Shown here one piece after another: positions 52,125-61,910 of a stretch of DNA of 64,000 bases. The translations under genes and the position numbers were made by a program. The notes beneath the pieces were generated by a model, which saw only the letters and a list, made by a program, of their open reading frames with translations, did no database searches and was not told where the DNA came from. The DNA is from Marinobacterium sedimentorum (GTDB lineage Bacteria; Pseudomonadota; Gammaproteobacteria; Pseudomonadales; Balneatricaceae): the NCBI RefSeq assembly GCF_024267675.1, contig NZ_JALDYX010000024.1:1-64000 (forward strand), given 5' to 3'. Numbering within the stretch: the first letter of the stretch is position 1; every line of letters starts with the position of its first letter.

Positions 52125-52330
52125 TTCCCGAGTTCCTCGCTTGTTCGGCGATACAGCTGATGCGCAGAACACCGTCTGCCCATACGCCAGGCAGGAAGTT
52201 GGCGCCTTGCGTCGCCGTGTGACTTTACCGCTTTGGTACAACGAACTAACACAGTTTATCCAGCACCCGCCGAGTTTCTGGCTGCGACCTTCGAGGGCAT
52301 CGACGCCTGTCGTTAAGACCTGACTGACGC

Positions 52331-53620
52331 TTAATCCCCCAGCAATCGGTTGAGCGATTTGTTCTCGGCCGACTCATGGCGCTCCGCCCGGCTGGTATGC
52401 AGATACTGTGACGTAGTCTCAATGCTGTCATGCCCGGCGTCCGCCTGAACATGGGACAAAGGCCTGCCATTGAGATTGATATCGTGGGATATGCCGGTAT
52501 GGCGAATGCTGTGGGGCGTCATGGTGCGCATCTCTCTGGCATCCTGGGAGAAACCGTCTTTCTCGGCTCTGTCCGCGGCCAGTTCAATCACATGATTGAT
52601 TTCATCGCGCAGCTGACGGATACCCAGATTGGCGTTCAGCAGGCCAACATCCCGCCCTCGCCCCGCGGCCCGGTGGCGAATGAACAGCGGTGTATTGTCG
52701 GCCGGTGAAGGCAGGTCTTCCAGCCCCAGGTAGCGGCGGTAATGCCTGAGTGCGCTCAGCAGCTTTCTGGAGACCGCCACCGTGCGCTTCTTGCCACCTT
52801 TGCTGTGCGGTATGAAATACAGCCAGACCGAGGTCTTGCTGTCGCGGCGAAACTGTCCCATCACAGGTGCAAATCCCGGGCGCGCAGCCACTTCAGAGAT
52901 GCGCAGATAGCAGGCATACATCAGGCTGATCAGAAATCGGGTGCGTTGATGCTGTTCAGGGTCAGCCAGGGCCAGTTGCTCTGCGGTTTCCATCACGTAA
53001 GACCATTGCAGTTCGGTGAAGGCCTTCATCTCCTCGGCATCGCTCATTGAGCTTGCAGGACCCGCCTTGTAGCGACCATTTTTGATCAGCATCAGCGCCG
53101 GATTACGCTCGGTGTATTCTTCCTGGATCAGGTATCCAAAGAACGACGACAGAATTGCCAGCTTGGTTTTCAGCGCCTTCTCGGTAATGCGATAGGGCAG
53201 GGTTTCACCCTGCTCCCGCTTGCCCAGAAAGGGGCGCCACAGCGGATTGGGTACACGCTCGTCCAGAATTTTCGAAACCACAAACTGCGCCACGTTACGG
53301 TATGCAATCAGGTTCGCCGGCGGGTGCATGCAGTACTCGACGTAGCGGTTCATGTGCTGGCGGCGCACATCCGCCAGGGAGATCTGTGCCACATCAAAAC
53401 ACCATTGCAGGAAGGTCGTCAGTTCACTGCGATAGGTTTTGTAGTTGTTCTCGCTGTGGCGCTGCTCCAGCAGCCATTCCAGCGCCAGCTCGTAAACGAA
53501 GCCCGCATCCGGCACCGACTCCAGCATGACGCGGGTCAGATACTGATTCACATGGGCGTTGGCATCTTCCACATGCGCAATCCCGTCAAACAGCGGCATG
53601 GCCGGTGGCATCTCGATCAT
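52331..53620 (-). CDS. tyrosine recombinase / integrase
   Basis: 429 aa. An N-terminal SAM-like core-binding domain (residues 35-175) precedes the catalytic domain. Catalytic residues: Arg in CYLRISEVAARP, Lys near HSKGGKKRTV, His-x-x-Arg in MTPHSIRHTGISHD, the second His in ADAGHDSIETTSQY with the nucleophile Tyr. All are present. It probably moved the island or part of it; the gene reads inward, and an AT-rich region with inverted repeats lies 30-60 nt upstream. No excisionase gene seen. Confidence 0.92.
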   Translation of the reverse strand: MIEMPPAMPLFDGIAHVEDANAHVNQYLTRVMLESVPDAGFVYELALEWLLEQRHSENNYKTYRSELTTFLQWCFDVAQISLADVRRQHMNRYVEYCMHPPANLIAYRNVAQFVVSKILDERVPNPLWRPFLGKREQGETLPYRITEKALKTKLAILSSFFGYLIQEEYTERNPALMLIKNGRYKAGPASSMSDAEEMKAFTELQWSYVMETAEQLALADPEQHQRTRFLISLMYACYLRISEVAARPGFAPVMGQFRRDSKTSVWLYFIPHSKGGKKRTVAVSRKLLSALRHYRRYLGLEDLPSPADNTPLFIRHRAAGRGRDVGLLNANLGIRQLRDEINHVIELAADRAEKDGFSQDAREMRTMTPHSIRHTGISHDINLNGRPLSHVQADAGHDSIETTSQYLHTSRAERHESAENKSLNRLLGD

Positions 53621-53649
53621 CGAAAATTCCGTAGGATAAAAGATTAGAT

Positions 53650-53669
53650 AACTATTAAATCATATAGTT
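53650..53669. promoter_or_regulatory. AT-rich inverted repeat upstream of the recombinase
   Basis: AACTAT (53650-53655) and ATAGTT (53664-53669) form a 6-bp inverted repeat with an 8-nt spacer, in a 60-nt stretch of almost pure A/T. It could be the recombinase promoter/operator or an arm/core recombination site. Confidence 0.4.
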
Positions 53670-53699
53670 AAATATTAGTTCTAAGATATTACCTTGCTA

Positions 53700-54202
53700 T
53701 AAATTTCGCATCATCCAGAGCCAGCATGCTCAGGTGCCTGTCACGGCGAAAGTTCACCTCGCACATAAAACCAGAGCGAGCCTGATCTATGTAGCAGGTT
53801 CTGGAAGGCAGTCCGATAATGCTGGCCGCAACGGGAGCCGGCTGATTTGCACTGGTTTACGCTGTTTTAAGACGATACAAGGGTCACTGCGCCAATGCCC
53901 CCGAATCTGGGTGAAGGATTGAACTTAACCGATGGCACTGCCGAGCGCGGGCTCAGCGGTAACTGGCAGAGCTACAAGACGGCAGCCGACAGTGCCTGGG
54001 CGCCATCTCAAGATGCGGTGATACAACCTGAAGACAGTTGTACTGCGAGGGCGTGATGCAGCAAGATAGCGCCAGCATCTGCTGGCCGGCGTATTGATAG
54101 GTTTGGGCTCAACCCACTGGGGGGCGAAAATGACTCCGAGCCGCTGATGCGGCTCGGGGATGCATTGAGGTTGAAGTAGCGCGCCAAAATAGGCGCCTGG
54201 CA
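53700..54202. other. 502-bp intergenic region without a recognisable gene
   Basis: Between the recombinase leader and the VOC gene. A 92-codon minus-strand ORF (53925-54203) has unconvincing composition and I do not call it. A CCGAGCCGC/GCGGCTCGG inverted repeat is at 54138-54158. Confidence 0.5.
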
Positions 54203-54637
54203 CTAGCCGGTCTGCTGCTGCAGTTCCATCTGGGCGTCCTGAATATGTTCCTGCGCCATATAGATCAGTTCCCAGACGTGCCCATCCAGATCCTGAAAAC
54301 CATGGCCGTACATGAAACCGTGATCCTGGGGTTCGTTATAGGTACGCCCCCCTGCCTGCAGCGCACGCTTTACGAGATCATCTACCTCGTTACGGCTATC
54401 ACAGGTGATGCAAATCAGCACTTCGGAAAAGCTGGAGCTGTCACAGATGTTTTTGGGAGAAAAGGCCTGAAAGCGCGCTTCACTGAGCAGCATCACGCTC
54501 ATCTGCGACGAAACCACCATGCAGGTCGCCGACGCATCACTGAACTGGGGATTGAAGCCAAACCCCAGATGGGTAAAGAAGTCGATGGCCCGATCCAGAT
54601 GTTTCACGGGCAGATTGATATAACTCTGTCTGTTCAT
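54203..54637 (-). CDS. VOC (glyoxalase/bleomycin-resistance-like) family protein
   Basis: 144 aa with the paired beta-alpha-beta-beta-beta modules of the VOC fold: SYINLPVKHLDRAIDFFTHL then GFGFNPQFSD in the first half, and VDDLVKRALQAGGRTYNEPQ with FQDLDGHVWELIYM (C-terminal Glu ligand) in the second. The subtype resembles glyoxalase-like proteins of unknown substrate annotated as extradiol-dioxygenase-like. Confidence 0.88.
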   Translation of the reverse strand: MNRQSYINLPVKHLDRAIDFFTHLGFGFNPQFSDASATCMVVSSQMSVMLLSEARFQAFSPKNICDSSSFSEVLICITCDSRNEVDDLVKRALQAGGRTYNEPQDHGFMYGHGFQDLDGHVWELIYMAQEHIQDAQMELQQQTG

Positions 54638-54901
54638 GTTGGTCCTGCCTGGCTGCGATATTTATTGTTTTCGTACTCAGGTTCAGATCAGCTATCCGTG
54701 GCGCGCGAGCTCCGGTTTTCGCCCACATACAATAGTTGTTCTGCTCGCTTCATACCAGTACTCAGACTGCGACGCCTGAGCGCCAGTCGCTGAGCCGCAG
54801 TGGAACACCCCGGGCGTACCGACGACGACGGCGCTAACGAACTAAAATATACCCAGCAGACCAGCAGGCGATTAACCGTGCAACGCTTTAGGCCCACAGC
54901 C

Positions 54902-56443
54902 ATGACAACCACCGCAGATACCCGTATTGCAGGCTCCGGTTGCTCTGGAGTTTCTGCTGAAGCCCTCCCGCGCCTTGCGCCACAACGGCGCTCGCCGGCG
55001 CCGGCCAGGTTGCTGTTATTGTTACTGCTGGCCGTCAGTGGCTGCACTATGGCACCAAGACCAAGTCCGAACCCTCCCGGGCTTGCTGCCGGTCTACTGG
55101 CGCAGTGCCAGTGGCTATTTGAACAGACAGACGACCATATCGATCAGGCCGGCGTGCGCCATCAGGGTCTGGCACGGATTAGCGGCTTCCCCTATCTGCG
55201 CATCAATCGCTTTCTGGCATCCTTTGGCCCGGAGCTCGACTCCCCCGCGCAGATCAATACCTGGCTGCAACAGCTGGCACGGCTGGATGCACAGGCCCGG
55301 CGGCCGGAGCTGTCCAACCTTGCAGGCAGCGGGCGGGCGATCATGGCTGCGCCGCTAAATGCACGGCTTGATGAGTGTCGTACCCGCCTGGTGGCAGACT
55401 TGCTGCACCAGCCAGGGCAACTCCGGCATCTGCGCAAAGTGGCCTCGGTACCAGATGATTACCGCATCGCCTGGCGTGTCGCGGGGCTTTATCCACTGAG
55501 TGCTCCGCTGGTGCTGCAGGGCGTGCGGCGCTGGCACGACGAAGCCAGGAACACCTTTGGTCAGCCCTTGGACCAGCTAGCCGTTACCGGACAACTGACG
55601 CGCTGGAGCGCACTGCCGGCACCGGAAGAGGCTTTAGCGCACATCGATAGTGCGCACACATTGACTCGCGATGCCCTGGGCATTCCCAGGCTTGCCCCTG
55701 AGCGTCTGGCGCAGCTGTTTGCCCGCTATGCACCGGTCTGGGAGATTGACGTAGTGGATGCCAACGACGTTATCGGCACCCCGGTATGGGATGGGGGCCC
55801 TGGCTTCGATACCACCACAGCGACCCAGTACCAACTGCCCTCCTACACCCGTTTTGGCGACGAGGTACTGCTGCAGCTGAATTATGTTATCTGGTTTAAG
55901 GCCCGCCCGGGCGAGGATATCTATGCCGGGCGTTTCGATGGGTTGACCTGGCGCGTTACTCTGGGCTCCGATCTGCAGCCCCTGCTGTACGACAGCATTC
56001 ACAATTGTGGCTGTTACCACAGTTTTTTTCCTACCGCGTCCCTGCAACTGCGCACCGATCTTCCGGAAACTGGATTTGAACCGCCACTGGTACCGCAAAC
56101 CGCACCCCCCGGGCCTCTGGTGGTGCGCCTTGAGCATCAACGGCATTTTATCCAGCGCGTCTATCCGCGGGAGGATGCCGATCCTGGTCACCCGCTCGTC
56201 GTGTCGGACTATGCCAGCCTGCTTGCGCTGCCAGGTGCCAAGGGTCACCATAGTTTCTTCGGTAATCACGGTCTGGTGGCCGGTAGCGAAAGGCCGGAGC
56301 GCTTTATCCTCTGGCCCATGGGAATTCGCTCCCCCGGCGCCATGCGCCAGTGGGGCCGCCATGCGGTAGCCTTTGTCGGCCGTCGGCATTTCGACGACCC
56401 CGATCTGATTCCCTCCCTGTTTAAACGAGTCCCTGGCCCATGA
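54902..56443 (+). CDS. predicted lipoprotein of unknown function
   Basis: 513 aa from ATG 54902; the frame is open further upstream (ATG 54800). A hydrophobic stretch and lipobox (LLLLLLLAVSGC) lie 36-48 residues in, so the lipid-anchored Cys is clear although the n-region is unusually long. The body contains WEIDVVDANDVIGTPVWDGG, LNYVIWFKARPGEDIYAGRF and HNCGCYHSFFP, with several paired Cys and His residues. The last four bases overlap the next gene (56440-56443), so they are translated as a pair. Family not recognised. Confidence 0.7.
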   Translation: MTTTADTRIAGSGCSGVSAEALPRLAPQRRSPAPARLLLLLLLAVSGCTMAPRPSPNPPGLAAGLLAQCQWLFEQTDDHIDQAGVRHQGLARISGFPYLRINRFLASFGPELDSPAQINTWLQQLARLDAQARRPELSNLAGSGRAIMAAPLNARLDECRTRLVADLLHQPGQLRHLRKVASVPDDYRIAWRVAGLYPLSAPLVLQGVRRWHDEARNTFGQPLDQLAVTGQLTRWSALPAPEEALAHIDSAHTLTRDALGIPRLAPERLAQLFARYAPVWEIDVVDANDVIGTPVWDGGPGFDTTTATQYQLPSYTRFGDEVLLQLNYVIWFKARPGEDIYAGRFDGLTWRVTLGSDLQPLLYDSIHNCGCYHSFFPTASLQLRTDLPETGFEPPLVPQTAPPGPLVVRLEHQRHFIQRVYPREDADPGHPLVVSDYASLLALPGAKGHHSFFGNHGLVAGSERPERFILWPMGIRSPGAMRQWGRHAVAFVGRRHFDDPDLIPSLFKRVPGP

Positions 56444-57141
56444 CTACGCTGTTAGCGCATCACTCAATAGCCCCCCTGCTGCCACGTATATTGATCGCTG
56501 CCCTGCTGGTATCAGTCGCAGCCACCGTCGCCGCCGAACGTCTGGACGTAGGGCAGTTCTCCCAGGGCGTGCTGAAGCACTGGGAGGCAGAAAAGTTTTC
56601 TGGCATCACTGAGTATCAGCTCGAAACAGACAGCGAGCGCGGCACTGTGCTCGGGGCACGCAGCCAGGGCAGCGCATCGGGCCTGTTTCGCAAGATCGAC
56701 CTAGACCTCAATGCCACACCCTGGCTGCACTGGTCATGGAAGATCGACAAGCTGCTGCAGGGAGCCGATGAGCGCACCAAAGCCGGTGATGACTATCCGG
56801 CACGTATCTATGTGGTCTTTTCCGGCGGCGTATTTTTCTGGAAAACCCGGGCACTGAATTATGTGTGGTCCAGCCATCAGCCAATCGGCAGCGAGTGGCC
56901 CAACGCCTATACCGGCAATGCGCGCATGATTGCGGTTCAATCCGCCGAGACAGCGCCGGGACAATGGCGCAGCGAAATTCGGGATGTGCGCGCCGACTAC
57001 CGTCGACTGTTTGGAGAGGAGCCGGGCAAGGTGGTGGCGGTCGCACTCATGACCGACACCGATAACACCGGCCAGTCAGTGAAGGCCTGGTATGGTGATA
57101 TCTGGTTCAGTGAATCGGCGACCAGGACCGCGGCTGAATAG
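56440..57141 (+). CDS. DUF3047 domain exported protein
   Basis: 233 aa with a signal peptide (LLPRILIAALLVSVAATVAA). The DUF3047 body is recognisable: TPWLHWSWKIDKLLQGADER, DDYPARIYVVFSGGVFFWKT, RALNYVWSS, and VAVALMTDTDNTGQSVKAWY. The fold is probably a beta-sandwich carbohydrate-binding-like domain. It overlaps the preceding lipoprotein gene by 4 nt, suggesting a joint envelope function. Confidence 0.87.
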   Translation: MTTLLAHHSIAPLLPRILIAALLVSVAATVAAERLDVGQFSQGVLKHWEAEKFSGITEYQLETDSERGTVLGARSQGSASGLFRKIDLDLNATPWLHWSWKIDKLLQGADERTKAGDDYPARIYVVFSGGVFFWKTRALNYVWSSHQPIGSEWPNAYTGNARMIAVQSAETAPGQWRSEIRDVRADYRRLFGEEPGKVVAVALMTDTDNTGQSVKAWYGDIWFSESATRTAAE

Positions 57142-57301
57142 AGGGAGCAAACAGATGGCCAGGAACTTGATGACGACCGAGAACACGGCAGAAAATAAAC
57201 TATTAAATACTTTAAAAACAAAAATATACATCAACTATTGAGGGCGAATCGGTACATTTGATGTCGCTGCAAAGCGACCGAACAAGCCGCGCCCCTGGAG
57301 C

Positions 57302-58180
57302 TCAGGGGACGCGTTCTCCCCGGGCCATTTCCAGCAGGGCGAACCAGTCCGGACGCTGCATTTCATAACGACAACCCGCCAGTGCATCGGCAATACGGGC
57401 TTCATTCAAACTGCCAACGACGGGTATAGGCGCGCCGGGAATGCGCCGCAACCAGGCGATAGCCAGTCCAGCCGGGCCACAACCCGCCTTCTCCGCCAGC
57501 TCATGCAGCAGCACGCCAAGCCCTTCCTCTTCCAGTCGACCTCCGGCCAGTGGCGCCCAGGCCAGCATTTTCAGACCGTCGTGCTGCATGGCTTCGCTGG
57601 TGCCGTTAAACAGAGGTGCATTCATGCGCAGTGACAGTTCGAGCTGATTGCAACTGAGTCGACTGCCCAGGGCCTGCTGCAGCAGGCGCCACTGCGGCGG
57701 GTTGAAGTTGGAGACTCCGATCTGGGCGACCTTGCCACTTTGCAGCAGACGCTCCAGCACCCGCGCCGTGGGCCCGATATCCATCAGTGGATCGGGACGA
57801 TGCAGCAGAAACATATCCAGGCGCTCAACGCCCAGGCGATTGAGACTGCCATTGACCGAGGCTTCGAGGTAATCAGGCGAACTGTCGTAATGGGTAACAT
57901 TCCAGGGTGACCCGTCTCGCGGTACCTTGATGATGTCCGCCTTGCTGATCAGACGAACCCTGGACTTAAGCTCTGCCGACTGCGCAAGCGCTGCACCGAA
58001 CAGGGTTTCACAGCGGCCATCACCGTAGATGTCGGCATGATCGAACCAGTGCAGCCCCTGCTCGACACGTCGGTTGATCCAGCCTGCCAGCGCCGCCGGA
58101 TCATGCAGCGACTTGTGCTCATGCAGGCGCATCATCCCCAGCACCAGCGGTGTGTCTACCGCACTGTTCAACTCTGCCAT
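57302..58180 (-). CDS. aldo/keto reductase family oxidoreductase
   Basis: 292 aa, NADPH-dependent AKR fold. The catalytic Asp and Tyr are in WFDHADIYGDG, the Lys in LISKADI, and the His in FLLHRPDPL; IGVSNFNPPQ and GSLNEARIADAL follow, as in the YdhF-type subfamily. It starts 3 nt after the mutarotase stop, so it is the last gene of the edd-glk operon; a sugar-related aldehyde is a plausible substrate. Confidence 0.9.
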   Translation of the reverse strand: MAELNSAVDTPLVLGMMRLHEHKSLHDPAALAGWINRRVEQGLHWFDHADIYGDGRCETLFGAALAQSAELKSRVRLISKADIIKVPRDGSPWNVTHYDSSPDYLEASVNGSLNRLGVERLDMFLLHRPDPLMDIGPTARVLERLLQSGKVAQIGVSNFNPPQWRLLQQALGSRLSCNQLELSLRMNAPLFNGTSEAMQHDGLKMLAWAPLAGGRLEEEGLGVLLHELAEKAGCGPAGLAIAWLRRIPGAPIPVVGSLNEARIADALAGCRYEMQRPDWFALLEMARGERVP

Positions 58181-58183
58181 GCT

Positions 58184-59053
58184 CTACTCCACAATCGATA
58201 TGAGGGTCCCAATATGGTGGTGCTGGCCGGGCAGCAACTGAACGGGATCAACGTACGTATTTGCAGCCTCAACACAGACAAAGGCCGGCTGCTGTCCCAT
58301 TCCTACATCCGCAATTGCCTCTGCTGCTGCGCCTGGGTTCCACACCACGGTTGAGCCACTGCCAAACTTTCCAACCCTGAGGCTGCGCTGCGCGCCAGTA
58401 TCCTGCACCTGTGTGACTGTATTATGACTATAGATGCGATCCGTGGTGCCGCGGATACGCAGCGGTTCGCTCTGTAGCGCTCTCACGCCCTGTAGCAGTT
58501 TGTCGCGGTATTCGCAGCCCTGCAAACCGTCAAGCACCACCTGATGTACGTCAGACACCGCCAGATAGCTGTGCAGTGCCTGGGTCAGCAGTATAGGCGC
58601 GTCGGTTGCATTTAGCGTATCAATGCTGACGTGCAGCGTCCGCTCCTTCACTTCTACCAGCACCCGAGGCACCAGACCGCACTCCAGGGCGATCACAGGC
58701 TGCAGTTCCAGGCTGACGCCGGTATCGCTGCATTGCTGCAGATCAATATCCCAGAGCGCGGTGCGTGCCAGACCATGAAAGGGTTTGGCAGCATCGTCCG
58801 GATGGGCCGCAAACCAGGGCCAGCACACCGGAATACCGCCGCGAATGGGCGCCGGTGCCGGCAACAGGCTGTCACTCAGCCAGAGCACGGCAGACTGCCC
58901 GCTGGGGCGAAAATGCACCACCTGGGCACCCTGGCGCGACAGCACCAGTTCGCCCCAGGGCTTGCGAATCAGCAGCAGCGAGAAGCCCTGCAGACTGGCA
59001 TCCTGCACACCGTCCGGCATGGCCTCCAGCAGCGCCGCGAGTTCCTGATTCAT
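58184..59053 (-). CDS. yeaD: D-hexose-6-phosphate mutarotase (YeaD-like)
   Basis: 289 aa galactose-mutarotase-superfamily protein that interconverts alpha and beta glucose 6-phosphate. Typical parts: QGAQVVHFRPSGQSAVLWLS, PIRGGIPVCWPWFAAHPD, FHGLARTALWDI (catalytic His region), and VVWNPGAAAEAIADVG. It lies 56 nt after glk, so the operon couples glucose phosphorylation, anomer equilibration and the Entner-Doudoroff step. Confidence 0.92.
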   Translation of the reverse strand: MNQELAALLEAMPDGVQDASLQGFSLLLIRKPWGELVLSRQGAQVVHFRPSGQSAVLWLSDSLLPAPAPIRGGIPVCWPWFAAHPDDAAKPFHGLARTALWDIDLQQCSDTGVSLELQPVIALECGLVPRVLVEVKERTLHVSIDTLNATDAPILLTQALHSYLAVSDVHQVVLDGLQGCEYRDKLLQGVRALQSEPLRIRGTTDRIYSHNTVTQVQDTGAQRSLRVGKFGSGSTVVWNPGAAAEAIADVGMGQQPAFVCVEAANTYVDPVQLLPGQHHHIGTLISIVE

Positions 59054-59109
59054 CCTAAGTCCTGTTTCCTTGCATGCTTTGGCGGCCTTTTACCAGTGTC
59101 GTACCGGCA

Positions 59110-60072
59110 TTAGCCCTGCACCAGCGAATTGTCGAGCCCGGCGGCCGCACCGAGCAGGCCCGGGTATTCGGCGGTACAGAGCCATACCGGCACCTTGGTC
59201 ATATAGTCGTTAAAGCGCCCCTTGGCCTCAAAGCCTTCACGAAAGGCACTGGCGAGCAGAAATTCCTGCATGCGCGGCAGAATACCACCGCACAGGTAAA
59301 CCCCGCCACGACCGCCGACGGTCAGCACCGCATCCCCGGCCTGTTCGCCCAGAATGCGGCAGAAACGCGCCAGCGCTTCTTCGGCCAGTGCATCACCCGT
59401 CAGCCCCGCCGCCGTGACTTCAGCCGGGCGTGTCAGGGTGGTCGGCAGTGAACGGTAGCTGGCGATGGCCTGGTACAGATTCACCAGGCCCTGGCCGCAG
59501 AGTATCCGCTCCACCGAAACGCGCCCAAACTGATCCTTGAGGCTGCGCCAGATGGCAACCTCGAGTTCATCAGTCGGGGCGAAACTGACATGGCCGCCCT
59601 CGGTCGACAGCGGCACCCATTCATCCCCGGCCGGCACCAGCGCCGAAACGCCGAGCCCGGTGCCGGGGCCAATCACCAGCCGGGTGCTGCCGGCCAGGCT
59701 TTCGCCGCCGCCAATGGCAACCAGCTCGTGGGGCTGAACATGCAGCATGCCCAGCGCCATGGCGGTGAAGTCATTCAGGAGCCGAAACTGATCCAGCCCC
59801 AGGGTTTGCTGCATCGCCCGGCGATTGAAGGCCCAGTGATTGTTGGTCATGCGGATCTGCTCGTCCTGCACCGGGCAGGCGAAGGCCAGACAGGCCCGCG
59901 TGACGCCGATCACGCCAGCATCGGCGAGATAGGTAGCACAGGCCGCGTCCAGGTTGTCGAATTCCGCACAGGGCAGCGTGCGTATATGCTCCAGCTCGAC
60001 GTGGCCCGGCTTCACCAGCGCCAGGCGCGCATTGGTACCGCCGATATCGCCAACCAGCGCATACTCGCTCAT
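59110..60072 (-). CDS. glk: glucokinase
   Basis: 320 aa of the bacterial Glk family, which phosphorylates glucose with ATP. The phosphate-binding loop VGDIGGTNARLALV is at the N terminus, the catalytic Asp in RLLNDFTAMALG, ATP contacts in VIGPGTGLGVSAL, and GGRGGVYLCGGILPRM near the C terminus. It overlaps the edd stop by 4 nt. Length equals the E. coli enzyme (321). Confidence 0.95.
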   Translation of the reverse strand: MSEYALVGDIGGTNARLALVKPGHVELEHIRTLPCAEFDNLDAACATYLADAGVIGVTRACLAFACPVQDEQIRMTNNHWAFNRRAMQQTLGLDQFRLLNDFTAMALGMLHVQPHELVAIGGGESLAGSTRLVIGPGTGLGVSALVPAGDEWVPLSTEGGHVSFAPTDELEVAIWRSLKDQFGRVSVERILCGQGLVNLYQAIASYRSLPTTLTRPAEVTAAGLTGDALAEEALARFCRILGEQAGDAVLTVGGRGGVYLCGGILPRMQEFLLASAFREGFEAKGRFNDYMTKVPVWLCTAEYPGLLGAAAGLDNSLVQG

Positions 60073-61898
60073 GCACCGGTCTCCTCTTGGAAGAAGATGC
60101 TGGCGCCCTCTTCTGCACCGCTGACATGCTTGCGCAGCGGCGCGAAAAGCTCACGCCCCATGCCCTGATGATGACCGAGCATTTCGCTGGCAGGCGCCGC
60201 TTCGCGGGCCGCAAATTCGGCGGCATCAATGAGCAGTTCCAGGCTGCCGCTAAGGGCATCCAGGCGCACCATGTCACCGCTGCGCACCCGCGCCAACGGG
60301 CCACCATTGGCGGCCTCAGGCCAAACGTGGATGGCGGCCGGCACCTTGCCGGAGGCGCCGGACATGCGGCCATCGGTGACCAGCGCCACCTTGAAGCCAC
60401 GGTCCTGCAGCGTGCCCAGGTAAGGTGTCAGCTTGTGCAGTTCGGGCATGCCGATCGCTTTGGGGCCCTGATAGCGCACGACCGCAACAAAGTCCTTTTC
60501 CAGCTCGCCGCGCTTGAAGGCGTCCGCCACCTGATCCTGGTCATCAAACACCAGCGCCGGTGCTTCAACCAGCTGATGCTCGGCGGCGACCGCTGAAATC
60601 TTGATCACACCGCGGCCCAGGTTGCCCTTGAGCAGCTTGAGGCCACCGTTGGAGCTGAAGGGTTCAGCGGCGCCACGCAGTACAGCGGGATCCAGTGATT
60701 CGGTCGCGCCCTGGCGCCACACCAGCTTGCCATCTTCGAGGAAAGGCTCCTGGGTGTAGTGCGACATACCCTCGCCCATGACGGTCACGACATCTTCGTG
60801 CATAAAGCCCGCGGCCAGCAGTTCGCGCACCAGGAAAGAGGTGCCGCCGGCGGCCTGGAAGTGGTTGATGTCCGCTTCGCCATTGGGGTAGATGCGCGCC
60901 AGCAAGGGCACCACATCGGACAGATCGGAGAAATCGTCCCAGTTGATGATAATGCCGGCAGCACGGGCCACGGCAATCATGTGCATGGTGTGGTTGGTCG
61001 AACCGCCGGTGGCCAGCAGCGCCACCAGACCGTTGACGATGGCTTTCTCATCCAGCACTTCATACAGCGGCGTAAAACGACCGTTCTGTTCGGTAATACG
61101 TACCGCCTGGCGGGCCGCTTCGCGGGTCAGGGCATCGCGCAGCTCCGTACCCGGATTAACGAAAGACGAGCCCGGCAGGTGCAGACCCATCAGTTCGACA
61201 ACCAGCTGATTGGTGTTGGCGGTACCGTAAAAGGTGCAGGTGCCGGCGCTGTGGTAGGAGCTGGACTCGCAGTCGAGCAGCGCATCACGGCCAACCTTGC
61301 CCTCAGCATAGAGTTGGCGGATACGGGCCTTTTCCTTATTCGGCAGGCCGCTGGGCATAGGCCCCGCCGGCACTAGCAGGGTCGGCAGATGTCCAAAGCT
61401 CAGGGCGCCCATCAGCAGCCCAGGCACGATCTTGTCACAGATGCCAAGATAGAGTGCGGAGTCAAACATGTTGTGGGACAGCGACACTGCGGTCGACATG
61501 GCGATGACATCACGGCTGAACAGGCTAAGCTCCATACCGGGCTGACCCTGGGTTACACCGTCGCACATGGCCGGAACACCGCCCGCTACCTGGGCGACAG
61601 ATCCCAGTTCGCGTACCGCGGTACGGATCTTGTTGGGATAGTCTTCATAGGGCTGGTGCGCCGACAGCATGTCGTTGTAGGCGGTGACGATGCCAACATT
61701 GACCGCGTTGGTCATCTTCAGTGCCTGTTTGTCGCTCGCGCCACAGGCGGCAAAACCATGAGCCTGGTTGCCACAGGACAGGGCTGAGCGATGTACGCCC
61801 TTTTCCTCGGCCGCCTTCATGCGGCTGATGTAGGCATCACGGCTGTCTTTGCTGCGGGCGATAATCCGTGCGGTGACTTGCTCGACGGTGGAATGCAT
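60069..61898 (-). CDS. edd: phosphogluconate dehydratase
   Basis: Edd converts 6-phosphogluconate to KDPG in the Entner-Doudoroff pathway and carries an iron-sulfur cluster. IlvD/Edd signatures: GNQAHGFAACGASDKQALKM, CDGVTQGQPGMELSLFSRD, CTFYGTANTNQLVVELMG and VTDGRMSGASGKVPAAIHVW. The ATG at 61898 (MHSTVEQVT) has AGGAG upstream and gives 609 aa (E. coli 603). It is first in the operon edd-glk-yeaD-AKR and divergent from gap; no eda gene is in the window. Confidence 0.95.
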   Translation of the reverse strand: MHSTVEQVTARIIARSKDSRDAYISRMKAAEEKGVHRSALSCGNQAHGFAACGASDKQALKMTNAVNVGIVTAYNDMLSAHQPYEDYPNKIRTAVRELGSVAQVAGGVPAMCDGVTQGQPGMELSLFSRDVIAMSTAVSLSHNMFDSALYLGICDKIVPGLLMGALSFGHLPTLLVPAGPMPSGLPNKEKARIRQLYAEGKVGRDALLDCESSSYHSAGTCTFYGTANTNQLVVELMGLHLPGSSFVNPGTELRDALTREAARQAVRITEQNGRFTPLYEVLDEKAIVNGLVALLATGGSTNHTMHMIAVARAAGIIINWDDFSDLSDVVPLLARIYPNGEADINHFQAAGGTSFLVRELLAAGFMHEDVVTVMGEGMSHYTQEPFLEDGKLVWRQGATESLDPAVLRGAAEPFSSNGGLKLLKGNLGRGVIKISAVAAEHQLVEAPALVFDDQDQVADAFKRGELEKDFVAVVRYQGPKAIGMPELHKLTPYLGTLQDRGFKVALVTDGRMSGASGKVPAAIHVWPEAANGGPLARVRSGDMVRLDALSGSLELLIDAAEFAAREAAPASEMLGHHQGMGRELFAPLRKHVSGAEEGASIFFQEETGA

Positions 61899-61910
61899 GG
61901 CAACTCCTGA

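Noticed and set aside
37185..53700. An integron cassette array, suggested by repeated folded elements and gene debris
   Set aside because: No IntI with its extra motif; the element ends lack consistent RYYYAAC/GTTRRRY cores; the recombinase looks like an ordinary phage-type integrase.
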